Positions 19,345 to 31,186 of a DNA stretch of 64,000 bases are shown piece by piece. Origin of the DNA: Pseudopontixanthobacter vadosimaris (GTDB lineage Bacteria > Pseudomonadota > Alphaproteobacteria > Sphingomonadales > Sphingomonadaceae); NCBI RefSeq assembly GCF_012979275.1, contig NZ_JABASZ010000025.1, positions 124,001 to 188,000 on the forward strand, given 5' to 3'. Below the pieces are notes generated by a model. The model searched no databases. It saw only the letters and a program-made list of their open reading frames with translations, and was not told the origin of the DNA. Each line of letters begins with the position of its first letter. The first letter of the stretch is position 1. The position numbers and the translations under genes are program-made.

Positions 19345-19370
19345 TTATTGGCAAGAAAGGCAGGTATATC

Positions 19371-19613
19371 ATGGGACTGTTGAAAATGGCCGCGCTGGGA
19401 ACCCTCGGCTATGCGGGATATAAATATTATACGAAAAACAAGAATCCGGACAATGCGGCGTTTGCCGCCGGTCAGCCGGGCAACACCAATGTGTCGCAGG
19501 TGCGGGACGCCGGGCCAGGGGCCATGCGTGACGGGGCCGCCACGAATTGGACGCGTACGGACGAAGCGAGCGATGAGAGCTTCCCCGCAAGCGACCCGCC
19601 GGCGACTTACTGA
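19371..19613 (+). CDS. small stress-type protein with DESFPASDPPA tail
   Basis: An 80-residue protein. It begins with a short hydrophobic segment (about 3-20, LLKMAALGTLGYAGYKYY), has a Gly/Asn/Ala-rich middle, and ends in DEASDESFPASDPPATY. That tail motif recurs in small proteins of sphingomonads and rhizobia, often stress-linked; its function is unknown. The start is preceded by AAAGGCAGG. A strong bidirectional terminator follows, and a GGACC-N16-CGTT motif precedes it, so it is probably monocistronic. Confidence 0.75.
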   Translation: MGLLKMAALGTLGYAGYKYYTKNKNPDNAAFAAGQPGNTNVSQVRDAGPGAMRDGAATNWTRTDEASDESFPASDPPATY

Positions 19614-19631
19614 CCCGGTCGAAATTGACGA

Positions 19632-19669
19632 AAAAGGGGCGCTTCATCATTTGGTGGAGCGCCCCTTTT
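19632..19669. terminator. bidirectional terminator between the small protein gene and fumC
   Basis: A perfect 12-base inverted repeat, AAAAGGGGCGCT (19632-19643) and AGCGCCCCTTTT (19658-19669), with a 14-nt loop. T runs occur on both strands. It lies 18 bp past the small gene and about 90 bp past the convergent fumC stop. Confidence 0.8.
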
Positions 19670-19760
19670 CTCGTGTGCTGTCCAGAGATCCGGCAACGCA
19701 ATATGCTAATCATACGATCAGCAGGGGCTTACGTAAAAATTTGCCAGATAACGGTGCCTG

Positions 19761-21158
19761 CTAATCGCGATCGGGTCCTAGCATGGCTTCCGGCCTGACG
19801 ATCCGGTCGTAATCTTCTCCCGAAACGTCCCCGCTGGCGGTTGCGGCGTCTCGCAGCGTCTGCCCCTTTTCATGTGCCGATTTGGCAATTGCCGCCGCCT
19901 TGTCGTAACCGATGGAGGGGGCGAGGGCCGTGACCAGCATCAGCGAATTCTCTACGCCGCGGGCGATGTTTTCGGTCCTCGGCTCCAGACCGGCCATCAG
20001 ATTGGCGGTGAAACTTGCCACCGCATCGGCCAGCAGGCGAGTGCTTTGCAGGAAATTATATCCGATGACGGGGCGATAGACGTTCAGTTCGAACTGCCCC
20101 TGGCTATCGGCGAAAGTGATCGCGGCTTGATTGCCGAAGACCTGCGTACAGACCTGGGTCAGCGCCTCGACCTGCGTCGGATTGACCTTGCCCGGCATGA
20201 TGGAGGACCCAGGCTCGTTCGCGGGCAGGGACAACTCGCCAAGGCCCGACCGGGGGCCGGAGCCCAGCAGACGGATATCGTTGGCGATCTTGTAAAGCCC
20301 GGCTGCCAGCGTGTTCAGGGTGCCATGCGCGAATAGCAACGCATCCTGTGAAGCAAGCGCGGCGAATTTGTTGGGCGCGGTGACGAAGGGCAGGTCGGTA
20401 TCTTCCGCAATTGCGGCGGCGAATTCGCCGGCGAACCCCTTGGGCGCATTCAGCCCCGTGCCTACCGCAGTTCCGCCTTGCGCCAGTCGATACAGCCCCG
20501 GCAGGCCAGCCTCAATCCGCTCGATCCCTGCAGAAATCTGCGCCGCATAGCCGGAAAACTCCTGGCCCAGCGTCAGCGGGGTCGCATCCTGCGTATGGGT
20601 GCGGCCGATCTTGACGATGTGATCCCATTCTTTCGCCTTTGCCGCCAGATCGGCGTGGAGCACTTGCAGGGCGGGGAGCAGATCGCGCGTCAGGCCCAGC
20701 ACCGCCGCGATATGAATTGCCGTCGGGAAAGTGTCGTTGGACGATTGGCTCATGTTGACATGATCGTTGGGGTGGATGGGGCTCTTCGTACCCGCCTCGC
20801 GCCCGAGTGCGATATTCGCCCGATTGGCGATCACCTCATTCGCATTCATGTTGCTCTGGGTGCCGGACCCCGTCTGCCAGACGACAAGCGGGAAATGCTG
20901 GTCGAGCGTTCCATCCGCAACCTCGCCCGCTGCGTGGACGATCGCCTGCGCCAGCCTGTTGTCCAGCAGCCCCAGATGGTTGTTGGTGCGCGCTGCCGCC
21001 CGTTTGACGCGGCCGAGCGCATGGACGATGCCGCGCGGCATGGTTTCGTCGCCGATCCTGAAATTCTCGAGGCTGCGCTGTGTCTGTGCGCCCCAAAGGC
21101 GGTCGGCAGGGACCTGCACCTCGCCCATCGTGTCGGTTTCGCTGCGCGTTTCGGCCAT
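19761..21158 (-). CDS. fumC: fumarate hydratase class II
   Basis: Interconverts fumarate and malate in the TCA cycle; an iron-independent enzyme. The 465-residue product has [17 protein letters not shown] near residue 94, [20 protein letters not shown] near 126, [17 protein letters not shown] with the catalytic-site His near 188, and the family signature [13 protein letters not shown] at 317-329. Length is normal. It is transcribed toward the shared terminator; the upstream gene on the same strand, beyond about 60 bp, is a ribbon-helix-helix protein. Confidence 0.96.
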   Translation of the reverse strand: MAETRSETDTMGEVQVPADRLWGAQTQRSLENFRIGDETMPRGIVHALGRVKRAAARTNNHLGLLDNRLAQAIVHAAGEVADGTLDQHFPLVVWQTGSGTQSNMNANEVIANRANIALGREAGTKSPIHPNDHVNMSQSSNDTFPTAIHIAAVLGLTRDLLPALQVLHADLAAKAKEWDHIVKIGRTHTQDATPLTLGQEFSGYAAQISAGIERIEAGLPGLYRLAQGGTAVGTGLNAPKGFAGEFAAAIAEDTDLPFVTAPNKFAALASQDALLFAHGTLNTLAAGLYKIANDIRLLGSGPRSGLGELSLPANEPGSSIMPGKVNPTQVEALTQVCTQVFGNQAAITFADSQGQFELNVYRPVIGYNFLQSTRLLADAVASFTANLMAGLEPRTENIARGVENSLMLVTALAPSIGYDKAAAIAKSAHEKGQTLRDAATASGDVSGEDYDRIVRPEAMLGPDRD

Positions 21159-21221
21159 ATTGCGTCTCGTAGATGATGAACGGATGTCTGGCTAAACGGG
21201 TGAGGTGTGGCCGATGTTCCG

Positions 21222-21455
21222 TCAATTCTCCCGGCGCGTGACAAGCCAGATACGTAGCGCCCCGGCTAGCCCCGGAGGGGTTTCGGCGTTCAGCCGTTCG
21301 GCATCGATCCGGGCGACGAGCGCATTCAACGGGATCTGCGATTCGGATGCTGCCTGGCGGAGCATGTCCCAGAAAATCGGTTCAAGGCTGATGGAGGTCT
21401 TGTGGCCCGCGATCTCGACCGAGCGTTTGACGGGCGGGTGATAATGTCTGCTCAC
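21222..21455 (-). CDS. ribbon-helix-helix domain protein (RHH_4 type)
   Basis: A 77-residue protein with the RHH_4-like core VKRSVEIAGHKTSISLEP, then a helix-turn-helix-like stretch (FWDMLRQAASESQIPLNALV). This family is annotated as predicted DNA-binding protein; targets are unknown. The start is a GTG at 21455 with CAGG about seven bases upstream; a longer frame exists but runs through the strong hairpin at 21478-21505, so it is unlikely. It lies between the OmpA-like gene and fumC, all on the minus strand. Confidence 0.75.
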   Translation of the reverse strand: MSRHYHPPVKRSVEIAGHKTSISLEPIFWDMLRQAASESQIPLNALVARIDAERLNAETPPGLAGALRIWLVTRREN

Positions 21456-21477
21456 CGGACCTGACTGGTTAGGCGTG

Positions 21478-21505
21478 AAGGGCGCGCCGCTGCCGGCGCG
21501 CCCTT
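21478..21505 (-). terminator. strong GC hairpin downstream of the OmpA-like gene
   Basis: Perfect 11-base inverted repeat AAGGGCGCGCC (21478-21488) and GGCGCGCCCTT (21495-21505) with a 6-nt loop, 10 bp after the OmpA-like stop. The T tract is short, so termination is likely but not certain. Confidence 0.6.
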
Positions 21506-21515
21506 GCAAATCGTC

Positions 21516-22121
21516 TTATTCGAAATCCGACATTTCGATCCGGACCCGGCGATTGAGCGGTTCCCTCACCCCGTCTCCGGTTTCCACCAGCGGGGGCGTC
21601 TCCCCTTCTGCCTCGACGTCGACCTGTGCCGAATTCACGCCATTGGCGACGAGATACTGCCGCGCCTGCTCGGCACGCTGTTCGGACAACTGGCGGTTGT
21701 AGGGCACCGGACCTGCGCGATCGGCGAAGCCGGTAAGGGTAAAGCCTTCGGCCACGGCTTCAGGACGATTCGCGATCAGATAGTCGAGAATGGCCTGCGC
21801 TCCGCTGGTCAATTCAGCCGAATCAAAGGCATAATACACTCGCGGCGTCGCATCAGGATTGGCCTGCAGCCGTTCGAGCATGCGCTGGTTCGCCTGTTCG
21901 ACCGTCTCGGCAGTCAGGGCCATGCCGGTTCCTGCCGCTTCCGCAGTGTCCGTATCGGTTACGATCGCGGTTTCCTCGGTCGCGGTTCCGACCAGAACCT
22001 CGTCCTCGACATCATCGTCGCTGCCGAGAATCCACCAGAGCAACAGCGCCAGCAGCAGCAGCGCGAGCAAGATCCAGAGCCATCCGAAACTCGATTTCTT
22101 TTCTACGGGTATTTCTGCCAT
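21516..22121 (-). CDS. OmpA-family protein with N-terminal membrane anchor
   Basis: A 201-residue envelope protein. It has a single transmembrane segment near the N-terminus (about 13-31, GWLWILLALLLLALLLWWIL), an acidic Thr/Glu/Asp-rich linker, and a C-terminal OmpA-like peptidoglycan-binding domain with YYAFDSAELTSGAQAILDYL, GFADRAGPVPYNRQLSEQRA and LNRRVRIEM. The topology suggests an inner-membrane anchor with the OmpA domain gripping peptidoglycan, rather than a beta barrel. AGGGAAC precedes the ATG at 22121. Upstream a GGAAC-N16-CATT near-match to an EcfG promoter lies at 22273-22249. Confidence 0.87.
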   Translation of the reverse strand: MAEIPVEKKSSFGWLWILLALLLLALLLWWILGSDDDVEDEVLVGTATEETAIVTDTDTAEAAGTGMALTAETVEQANQRMLERLQANPDATPRVYYAFDSAELTSGAQAILDYLIANRPEAVAEGFTLTGFADRAGPVPYNRQLSEQRAEQARQYLVANGVNSAQVDVEAEGETPPLVETGDGVREPLNRRVRIEMSDFE

Positions 22122-22291
22122 GTGTTGTTCCCTGTTCCTTGTTTCGTCCAATCGCCTGCGACGGTTCGCAGCAACGGCTCGCTCGGTCATACGATTTTGC
22201 CAGTCGATAGGCAATGACTTGCGTCCGGCGATCGGGTCACGGGGGCAGAATGACAGTTCGCCGCCATGGTTCCCGGTGCGTGGAGCCGGCA

Positions 22292-22417
22292 TTAATACAT
22301 GTGCTGACCGCCATTGATGCTGAGTGTGGAACCGGTGATGAAGCCCGCTTCTTCCGCACACAGGAAGGCCACGCTGCGGGCGACTTCGTTCCGGCTAGGT
22401 GCATGCCGTAACGTCAT
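22292..22417 (-). pseudogene. 3' relic of a PhaB-type acetoacetyl-CoA reductase (SDR)
   Basis: About 30 C-terminal codons of a short-chain dehydrogenase survive. The minus strand reads EVARSVAFLCAEEAGFITG, then STLSINGGQHMY and TAA at 22292. This is the hallmark ending of PhaB/FabG-type NADPH reductases of the polyhydroxybutyrate pathway. Upstream the likeness ends around 22390, and a TGA closes the frame at about 22418; no Rossmann or YxxxK part is present. It is a gene remnant, not a functional ORF. A PHA depolymerase gene is elsewhere in the window (48777-50012). Confidence 0.8.
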
Positions 22418-22493
22418 CGATCAGGTGAAAGCAGCATGAGGGGTGGGAACCGGAGCGGCCAGTCCCGATCTGTCCCTATTCGTTTCCGGTCGC

Positions 22494-23276
22494 TCAGAAC
22501 CTGAACTGGGTACCCACGTAAACCGCCTTGTCGTCTTCCACCCCGTCGGTAAGCGGCGCGATCCGGTCGCGATCCTGCGACAAGCGGACACCCGCGGTCA
22601 CGTTCAGATTGGGTGCGAGGCGATAGGCCCCGCCAAGATTGACGCTCTGTTCGCCAAGCCCTTCCAATGTCCGGGGCGCACGGCCGGCGGCGGCATCGTC
22701 GCTTTCCAAGGCGATGCGCGTCTGGAAGCGGCCCGGCTTGTCCTGCGTGTTCCTGTCGGTCCGGAACGAGGAAAGGTCGGGCATGCGCGATTCACGAACG
22801 CCCGTGGGCAGTTCGATCGGCTTCGCAAAGGTCTGGTAACCGCGCGCCACGCCTAGATTGTAGCGCATGGGCGCGACCGCCAGCGTGGCTCCGGCCGATT
22901 TCGCGCCGAGACCTGCAGCCCCGCGTGCGGACCGGATGGCGGTACGTATCGAAATGGCGCGAGCGGTACGATCGTCCACCCGGACGGCGACCGTTACGGC
23001 CCGATCGGGCGTATCCAGCGACCCTGCGGGCGTGAACCGCATCGCCTGCCCCTTGTCATTCAGGCTTTGCGCCACGCGGGCGGCAAGTGCGGGATCGACA
23101 TTTGCCGGCGTGAAAGGCGCAAATTCCGACCCCCCTCGATCCACGAGGCTGACGGAAGGATTGCCGCCGGGCAGCGCAAGGCTGGCGACAGGGATCGTGG
23201 CGGCAAGGCCCGCAGCCACGAACAGCACCGGCGCGAAAGCACCGAAACTTTTCGAGGGACGGGAATTTGCCATCAT
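22494..23276 (-). CDS. exported protein with beta-barrel-like C-terminus, function unknown
   Basis: A protein of about 260 residues with a signal peptide (hydrophobic run APVLFVAAGLAATIPVASLA, cleavage near residue 34). The C-terminal half has alternating patterns (VNLGGAYRLAPNLNVTAGVRL) and ends in VYVGTQFRF; a final Phe is typical of BAM-inserted outer-membrane proteins. I do not recognise the family. Either of two consecutive ATGs (23276, 23273) may be the start. No operon partner is evident: the preceding 440 bp are non-coding, and the SDR relic lies downstream. Confidence 0.65.
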   Translation of the reverse strand: MMANSRPSKSFGAFAPVLFVAAGLAATIPVASLALPGGNPSVSLVDRGGSEFAPFTPANVDPALAARVAQSLNDKGQAMRFTPAGSLDTPDRAVTVAVRVDDRTARAISIRTAIRSARGAAGLGAKSAGATLAVAPMRYNLGVARGYQTFAKPIELPTGVRESRMPDLSSFRTDRNTQDKPGRFQTRIALESDDAAAGRAPRTLEGLGEQSVNLGGAYRLAPNLNVTAGVRLSQDRDRIAPLTDGVEDDKAVYVGTQFRF

Positions 23277-23719
23277 TTTCGCTTGCGGCCCTTCATGTCG
23301 AAATTGCGCGGGATGCGCCAATCGTCAGACAACGGAATCGCTGAACGGTTCCTTAAACCTGTCCCGCCTGTCCCACGACTCCGCAGAAACCCGTCGTTCT
23401 TGTGCAAAGATTAGGCGCTCGCCTGCCCCGATGCCACAAAATACGAACCGGCTGTCTGCGAATGCCACGAACTGTTGCGATCTGTCCACAAATCGTCCCG
23501 CCCCGCCGCCGGTCCGCGCTCGCACGGCCTGCAGGCAGTTTCGCGATTAAGCCGCCATTCAGTGCCCGAAGCTGCAATCTGGCAGCCCCAATCTCTTGCC
23601 CGTATGCACCTTCTGGCCGCGCGCCTAGGTGCGAAGGCTTGCCGGGTGCGCCACGCAGTCTATAGAAGCCCGCAACCGGCGAAGCCCTGCGCGGGCACCA
23701 CTTTGCAATCAGGATCGTC
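23277..23719. other. intergenic stretch without a recognisable gene
   Basis: About 440 bp between the divergent outer-membrane-type gene and the DUF3576 gene. Short open frames exist on both strands, but none has a credible start site or family likeness. GC falls somewhat in the first 200 bp, as for a promoter region. A single near-match to a DnaA box (CTGTCCACA, 23482-23490) is not meaningful alone. I see no tRNA or ncRNA fold. Confidence 0.6.
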
Positions 23720-24184
23720 ATGAACGCCAATTCCACCTTCCGTTCGATTTCCCGAGGCCCGCTGGTGCGGGCTGCCGTCGCCGCATCGCTGGCCGTCAGC
23801 CTTGCCGCCTGCGGCGGTAACGACCGGCCGCGGGCGGACCTTGCCGCGGCGCAGGTGTCCACCATCGGGGTGAACTCCTACCTCTGGCGCGCGGCGCTGG
23901 AGGCGGTGAGCTTCGCGCCCCTGCTCCAGGCCGACAGCGCGGGCGGGGTGATCGTGACCGACTGGTATGCCAATCCCGGCAATCCGGGCGAGCGGGTGAA
24001 GATGACGGTGTCGATCCTCGACCGCGACCTGCGCGCCGATGCCGTACGTGTCGCCGCCAGCCGCCAGGTGGCACAGGGCGGCGGCTGGGTGGATGCGCCG
24101 GTGCAGGCCGCCACCGTGCAGAAGCTGGAGGATATCATTCTGACCAAGGCGCGAACGCTGCGCCGCCAGGCCATCGCCGACTGA
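23720..24184 (+). CDS. DUF3576 lipoprotein
   Basis: A 154-residue exported lipoprotein of the alphaproteobacterial DUF3576 family; function unknown. The lipobox SLAAC gives the acylated cysteine at residue 31. The domain that follows ([49 protein letters not shown]) matches the family core. It is the first gene of the conserved block DUF3576-leuS-lptE-holA, with about 60 bp to leuS. Location next to lptE suggests an envelope role, as an inference from neighbourhood. Confidence 0.9.
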   Translation: MNANSTFRSISRGPLVRAAVAASLAVSLAACGGNDRPRADLAAAQVSTIGVNSYLWRAALEAVSFAPLLQADSAGGVIVTDWYANPGNPGERVKMTVSILDRDLRADAVRVAASRQVAQGGGWVDAPVQAATVQKLEDIILTKARTLRRQAIAD

Positions 24185-24245
24185 CATATTGCCGACTGAT
24201 ATCCTGATACGCCCGCTGCGGGCGAGACTTACCCCGGGGGCAACC

Positions 24246-26783
24246 ATGACCGATACGCGTTTCGATCCGTCGCAGGCCGACGGGCGCTGGCAGCGCGCGT
24301 GGGACGAGGCGGGCACCTTCACCGCCGATTCCGGCAGTGCGAAGCCGAAAAGCTACGTGCTGGAAATGTTCCCCTATCCTTCGGGGCGCATCCACATCGG
24401 CCATGTCCGCAATTACACGATGGGCGACGTGCTGGCCCGCTACAAACGCATGACCGGTCACGAGGTCTTGCATCCGATGGGCTGGGACGCTTTCGGGATG
24501 CCGGCGGAAAACGCCGCGATGGAAAAGAACGTCCATCCCGGCGGCTGGACGCGCGAGAATATCGCCAACATGAAGGCGCAACTGAAGCGCATCGGCTTCG
24601 CGCTGGACTGGACGCGCGAATTCGCCACCTGCGATCCCGAATATTACGGTCACGAACAGGCGCTGTTCCTCGATCTGCATGCAGCGGGCCTCGTCTATCG
24701 CAAGCAGGCGCAGGTGAACTGGGACCCGGTCGACATGACCGTGCTGGCCAATGAACAGGTGATCGACGGCAAGGGCTGGCGGTCGGGTGCCGAGGTCGAG
24801 AAGCGCAAGCTGAACCAGTGGTTCCTCAAGATCACCGATTTCGCCGACGACCTGCTGAACGGCCTGGGCGATCTGGAGAACTGGCCCGACAAGGTGCGGC
24901 TGATGCAGGAAAACTGGATCGGCAAGAGCCGCGGGCTGGAATTCTCCTTCGATCTTGCGAATGGCGAGCACCTGCCGGTTTATTCGACCCGGCCCGACAC
25001 GATCTTCGGTGCCAGCTTCGTGGCGGTGGCGGCCGATCATCCATTGGCTCGGCGCGTGGCAGAAGATAATCCCGAGGCGCAGGTTTTCGTCGATCTGTGC
25101 AAGCGTGGCGGCACCACGGCAGCGGAGATCGAGGCCGGCGAAAAGCTGGGATACGATACCGGCGTCACTGCGATTCACCCGATGGACAAGTCGCGCCGCC
25201 TGCCAGTCTACATCGCCAATTTCGTGCTGATGGATTACGGCACCGGCGCGGTGATGGGCGTGCCCGGCCACGATCAGCGCGATTTCGAATTCGCGACGAA
25301 ATATGATCTGCCGATCCTGCGCGTCGTCGCGCCCGAGGACACCGATGCCGATGCGCCTTTCGCCGGTGAAGCCGAAGCGGGGGACGGCCGTATTGTGAAC
25401 TCCGGCAAGCTCGACGGGATGAGCGTCGATGACGCGATCCGCAGCGTGATCGAACAGGCCGAGGCCGAGGGTTGGGGCGAGGGCAAGACCGTATGGCGCC
25501 TGCGCGACTGGGGCGTATCGCGCCAGCGTTACTGGGGCACGCCGATACCGTTCATCCATTGCGGCGACGGCGGCGAGGGCACTTGCGGCGTGGTGCCGGT
25601 GCCGAAGGATCAACTGCCGATCATCCTGCCCGAGGATGTCGATTTCTCCGTCCCCGGCAATCCGCTGGAACGCCATGGCACCTGGAAGCACGTCGCCTGC
25701 CCGCAATGCGGCGGCGAAGCGCTGCGCGAGACCGATACGCTCGACACTTTCGTCGATTCCTCATGGTATTTCCTCCGCTTCGCCAGCCAGCCCGCCGACC
25801 GGCCCTTCGACCCGGCGGAAGTCGCGCAATGGCTGCCGGTGGAGCAATATATCGGCGGCGTCGAACATGCGATCCTGCACCTGCTCTATGCCCGTTTCTG
25901 GACGCGCGCGCTGAACCGCATTGGCATGATCGACGTGAAGGAACCCTTCGCCTCGCTGTTCACGCAAGGCATGGTGACGCATGAGACCTACAGCCGCAAC
26001 GGAGGCGGCAAGACCGTCTATTACGCGCCCGATGAGATCAGCCGCGAGGCGAACCGCGCTTTGCTGTCGGCCGATGGCGGCGAGGTCGAGATCGGCCGCG
26101 TCATCAAGATGTCGAAATCGAAGAAGAACGTCGTCGACCCTGATGCCATCGTCGCCCGTTATGGCGCCGATGCGGTGCGCTGGTTCATGCTGTCGGACAG
26201 CCCGCCCGAACGCGATTTACCATGGTCGGAGGCAGGCATCGAGGGCTGCTGGCGCTTCGTGCAGCGCGCATGGCGGCTTTTCGGGCAGGTGGACGATGAT
26301 GCGACGGGCGAGGACAAGGCGCTCGACCGCAAGACCCATCAGGCCACTGCCGCGATCGCCGAGGATATCGAGGCGCTGTCCTTCAACAAGGCGGTCGCGC
26401 GGCTCTATGAACTGGCCGGCGCGATCGAGAAGGCTGCGCCGTCCGCCAGCCGGACCCAGGCGATCCGCACCATGATCCGCCTGGTTGCGCCGATGATGCC
26501 GCATCTGGCCGAAGAGGCATGGGCGATGCATGGCGGCGAAGGGCTGATCGCCGATGCCGCCTGGCCCGAAGTCGATCCCACCATGCTGGTGGAGGACGAG
26601 GTCACCGTCGCCGTGCAGGTGAAGGGCAAGCTGCGCGACACGTTAACCGTCGCCAGGGGCATGGCGAAAGAGGAACTGGAGGCACTTGCCCTGGCGAGCG
26701 AGAAAGTCCAGCGTAGCCTGAGCGGAGCAGAGGTGAGGAAAGTGATCGTCGTGCCCGACCGGCTGGTGAACATCGTCGCATGA
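24246..26783 (+). CDS. leuS: leucyl-tRNA synthetase
   Basis: Charges tRNA-Leu. The 845-residue class I synthetase has [18 protein letters not shown] with the HIGH motif at 50-53, the CP1 editing domain ([15 protein letters not shown] near 242 and the [13 protein letters not shown] loop near 338), and KMSKSKKN at about 621-628, followed by the anticodon-binding domain. The ATG at 24246 fits the family; an upstream in-frame start lacks support. Its stop overlaps lptE by four bases (ATGA). Confidence 0.97.
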   Translation: MTDTRFDPSQADGRWQRAWDEAGTFTADSGSAKPKSYVLEMFPYPSGRIHIGHVRNYTMGDVLARYKRMTGHEVLHPMGWDAFGMPAENAAMEKNVHPGGWTRENIANMKAQLKRIGFALDWTREFATCDPEYYGHEQALFLDLHAAGLVYRKQAQVNWDPVDMTVLANEQVIDGKGWRSGAEVEKRKLNQWFLKITDFADDLLNGLGDLENWPDKVRLMQENWIGKSRGLEFSFDLANGEHLPVYSTRPDTIFGASFVAVAADHPLARRVAEDNPEAQVFVDLCKRGGTTAAEIEAGEKLGYDTGVTAIHPMDKSRRLPVYIANFVLMDYGTGAVMGVPGHDQRDFEFATKYDLPILRVVAPEDTDADAPFAGEAEAGDGRIVNSGKLDGMSVDDAIRSVIEQAEAEGWGEGKTVWRLRDWGVSRQRYWGTPIPFIHCGDGGEGTCGVVPVPKDQLPIILPEDVDFSVPGNPLERHGTWKHVACPQCGGEALRETDTLDTFVDSSWYFLRFASQPADRPFDPAEVAQWLPVEQYIGGVEHAILHLLYARFWTRALNRIGMIDVKEPFASLFTQGMVTHETYSRNGGGKTVYYAPDEISREANRALLSADGGEVEIGRVIKMSKSKKNVVDPDAIVARYGADAVRWFMLSDSPPERDLPWSEAGIEGCWRFVQRAWRLFGQVDDDATGEDKALDRKTHQATAAIAEDIEALSFNKAVARLYELAGAIEKAAPSASRTQAIRTMIRLVAPMMPHLAEEAWAMHGGEGLIADAAWPEVDPTMLVEDEVTVAVQVKGKLRDTLTVARGMAKEELEALALASEKVQRSLSGAEVRKVIVVPDRLVNIVA

Positions 26784-27325
26784 CGGTCTCGCGCCGCCAT
26801 CTGCCGTTTCGGCGCCTGCTGCTGTGCCTCCTTCCGCTCGCCCTTGCCGGATGCGGCCTGCAGCCGATGTATGCGGGCGGGGCCAGCGGCGTGACCGCGC
26901 AGGTGCTGCAATCCATCAGCGTGTCGCCAATTCCCGGTCGGGCCGGATATCTGATGCAGGGCGCATTGAACGACAGACTCGGTATTGCCGGTTCGCAGGG
27001 CGCCGGTCCGCAGACCGGCACACGCTACAGGCTCGACGTCATTCTGGACGACAATCTCGAAGCCCTAGGCGTGTTGAGCAACGACACGGTCGGGCGCGAA
27101 AGACGCAGTCTGCGCGCCCGTTATCGCCTGGTGGATCTGGCTGAAGGCATGGTACTGCTCGACGCGACGGCGGGCAGCGATGCCGGGATCGATGTCGTTT
27201 CAAGCGAATATGCGACCATCGCAGCGGAACAGACGGCGCTTGAGAACCTGACACGCGACGTGGCCGACCGGATCGTGACGCGCCTCGCCCTCGTTATCAA
27301 CCGGCCCGCCGACGCCAGCCGATGA
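26780..27325 (+). CDS. lptE: LPS-assembly lipoprotein LptE
   Basis: Outer-membrane lipoprotein that plugs and assembles the LptD translocon for lipopolysaccharide. It has 181 residues; the lipobox ALAGC places the acyl Cys at 25, directly followed by GLQPMYAGG, the standard alphaproteobacterial LptE start of the mature protein. The remainder ([34 protein letters not shown]) shows the family pattern. It is coupled to leuS by an ATGA overlap and followed after 37 bp by holA, the usual order in this class. Confidence 0.93.
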   Translation: MTVSRRHLPFRRLLLCLLPLALAGCGLQPMYAGGASGVTAQVLQSISVSPIPGRAGYLMQGALNDRLGIAGSQGAGPQTGTRYRLDVILDDNLEALGVLSNDTVGRERRSLRARYRLVDLAEGMVLLDATAGSDAGIDVVSSEYATIAAEQTALENLTRDVADRIVTRLALVINRPADASR

Positions 27326-27362
27326 GAGCGCGGAGGCTGCCTGTCCGCGTCCGAACTCCCGC

Positions 27363-28403
27363 ATGAAAGCGACCCAGAGCAATTTTGCCGCCACGGCGCC
27401 GCGTGCGGTGGCGCAATGCGGCGTGTTCTTCTTCTGCGGGCCGGACGAGGCAGGTGCCGCCGCCGCCGCGCAGAAGATCGCTTCCCTGCTTCCCGATCCC
27501 GGCGAGAGGATCGAATTGTCCGGTGCCGATCTGAAGCGCGAACCCGTGCTGCTGGGTGACGAGGCGCGCTCACGCTCCCTGTTCGGCGGCAACCGCCACA
27601 TCTACATCCGCAGCAGCGGCGACGAAGCGTATGATGCCGTCGCCAATCTGATCGACGGAACGGGGGATGCCTGCCCCGTCCTGATCGTGGCGACATCGGC
27701 CACCGACAAATCGCGTACGGCCAAGCTGCTGGACAAGCGCGGCGATGCGTTGGTGGCCATGTTCTATCCCCCCGATCTGCGATCCCTGACCGCGTCGGTG
27801 CGCGAGATCGCCGATAGAGCGGGGCTGCGCCTGAACGGCGACATCGCCGGGGCAATTGCGCGCGGCGCAGGCATGGACGTTCGCCTGGCACGGTCCGAAG
27901 TGGAGAAGCTTGCACTGTATCTCGATGCTTCCCCCGCCGCTCCGAAGCAGGCCGATGCAGAAGCATTGCTCGCGATTGGTGCGAAGACGGAAGAGGACGG
28001 TTTCATGCCGATCGTCAATGCGGCCCTTTCGGGCGATACTTCGCGCCTGCCGGGTGAACTGCACCGGATGCGGGAGCTCTCCCTCAATCCTGTCGGAGTG
28101 CTGCTGGCGGTTGAAAGACGTGCTGCCCAGCTGGCGCAGATCTCCGTGCGGATGGGTGCCGGCGGGTCGATTGCCGCCGCTCTCGAGAGCGAAAGCGCGG
28201 CGCGGCGAATCTTCTGGAAGGACAAGGGTGACATCTCCCGCCAGATGACCGCTTGGCACGGCCCGCAGATGGGGAGGCTGGTAAGCCGCCTAGTGGAGCT
28301 GCACCGTTCCTTGCTTGCCAACAGCGCATCGGGTGAAATGCTGCTGGCGCAGGGGCTAACCACCATTGCAAGGGCAGCCGCGGCCCAGTCGCGCCGGCGG
28401 TGA
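27363..28403 (+). CDS. holA: DNA polymerase III delta subunit
   Basis: Clamp-loader subunit that opens the beta clamp during replication. It has 346 residues, normal length. The pattern fits HolA: an N-terminal AAA+-like fold without a working P-loop, GVFFFCGPDEAGAAAAAQKI near 20-40, the VLIVATSATDKSRTAKLLDK segment, and the C-terminal helical collar with LNPVGVLLAVERRAAQL. Last gene of the DUF3576-leuS-lptE-holA block. The decayed sugar-transferase begins about 215 bp beyond. Confidence 0.9.
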   Translation: MKATQSNFAATAPRAVAQCGVFFFCGPDEAGAAAAAQKIASLLPDPGERIELSGADLKREPVLLGDEARSRSLFGGNRHIYIRSSGDEAYDAVANLIDGTGDACPVLIVATSATDKSRTAKLLDKRGDALVAMFYPPDLRSLTASVREIADRAGLRLNGDIAGAIARGAGMDVRLARSEVEKLALYLDASPAAPKQADAEALLAIGAKTEEDGFMPIVNAALSGDTSRLPGELHRMRELSLNPVGVLLAVERRAAQLAQISVRMGAGGSIAAALESESAARRIFWKDKGDISRQMTAWHGPQMGRLVSRLVELHRSLLANSASGEMLLAQGLTTIARAAAAQSRRR

Positions 28404-28618
28404 AGGGCGCGGCCGTCGGGCTGCGTGGCCGAGACGCGCAGAAGCTGTGCCGAACGGGCCAGACGGAAAACTCGCGTTCTGACACAATGACTTGCGGGGC
28501 ATCCACCCTTGCTTTAGGCAATTTCACCCAGCGTTTCGTGTCGAGTGTCCAATGGCGTCAGGATCATGGGCTTGGTCCGGCGCCGCCAAAAGAAGTCGCA
28601 GCCTCGAAGAGAAACCCT

Positions 28619-29215
28619 ATGCATGCCCCGCCAGAGAAGGCGACGACGCCCTCGCTCGTCGTGCGGCCTCTTGCGCCCTCGCTCGAACGTTTCCGCCTGC
28701 GCGCTTACCTCTTCATGATGGTCGGCGATATGGCTTGCCTGGTGGCCAGTTTCTTCATGGCGGGAGGCCTCTATCTCGGGAACTGGCCTGATGATTTTGC
28801 AAAGCTGCAGGCACAATTGCTTTTGCCTGTGTTCCTGACCATCGCGCTTTATCAGGGTGCCTATTCGATCAAGGCCCTGTCCGATCTCCAACATGCAATC
28901 ATGCGGCTGCTGCTGGCCCTATCGTGGCGGCGGCCCTGCTCATCTTCATAATTTTCTACGCCAAGTCGACTGCGTTTTTCTCGCGGGCAGTCTTCACGAT
29001 TGGCCTGTGCTTTTCGGCCATGGCGATGATTGGCTTGCGAGCAGGGCTGGTCCGCTGGATCCATGGACAGTGGGGCCCTTCTGTCCTGAACACGATGCTC
29101 ATCATGGATGGCGGGCCGCGGATCGATCTGCCCGGCAGTTTCATCATCGATGCGGTCGAACACGGTCTCGATCCTGCAAGGTCCGATCCCGAGATCATGA
29201 ACCGGCTCGGCCGCT
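28619..29215 (+). pseudogene. undecaprenyl-phosphate sugar-phosphate transferase, frameshifted and truncated
   Basis: Remnant of a polyprenyl glycosylphosphotransferase that starts exopolysaccharide synthesis on the membrane carrier. The first ~100 codons (MHAPPEKATTPSL..., then PSLERFRLRAYLFMMVGD) encode the membrane part. At 28920/28921 one base is missing: CTGGCCCT|ATCGTGG, where the family requires another base, and the protein continues one frame over ([54 protein letters not shown]). It stops resembling the family at about 29215, where it meets the truncated gmd. The catalytic bacterial-sugar-transferase domain (usually the last ~200 residues) is absent. The gene cannot be functional. 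Confidence 0.88.

Positions 29216-31186
<1,971 letters not shown>

Noticed and set aside
23482-23490. DnaA-box-like CTGTCCACA in the 23.3-23.7 kb gap
   Set aside because: Single copy with two mismatches to TTATNCACA, and no cluster or origin-associated genes nearby.
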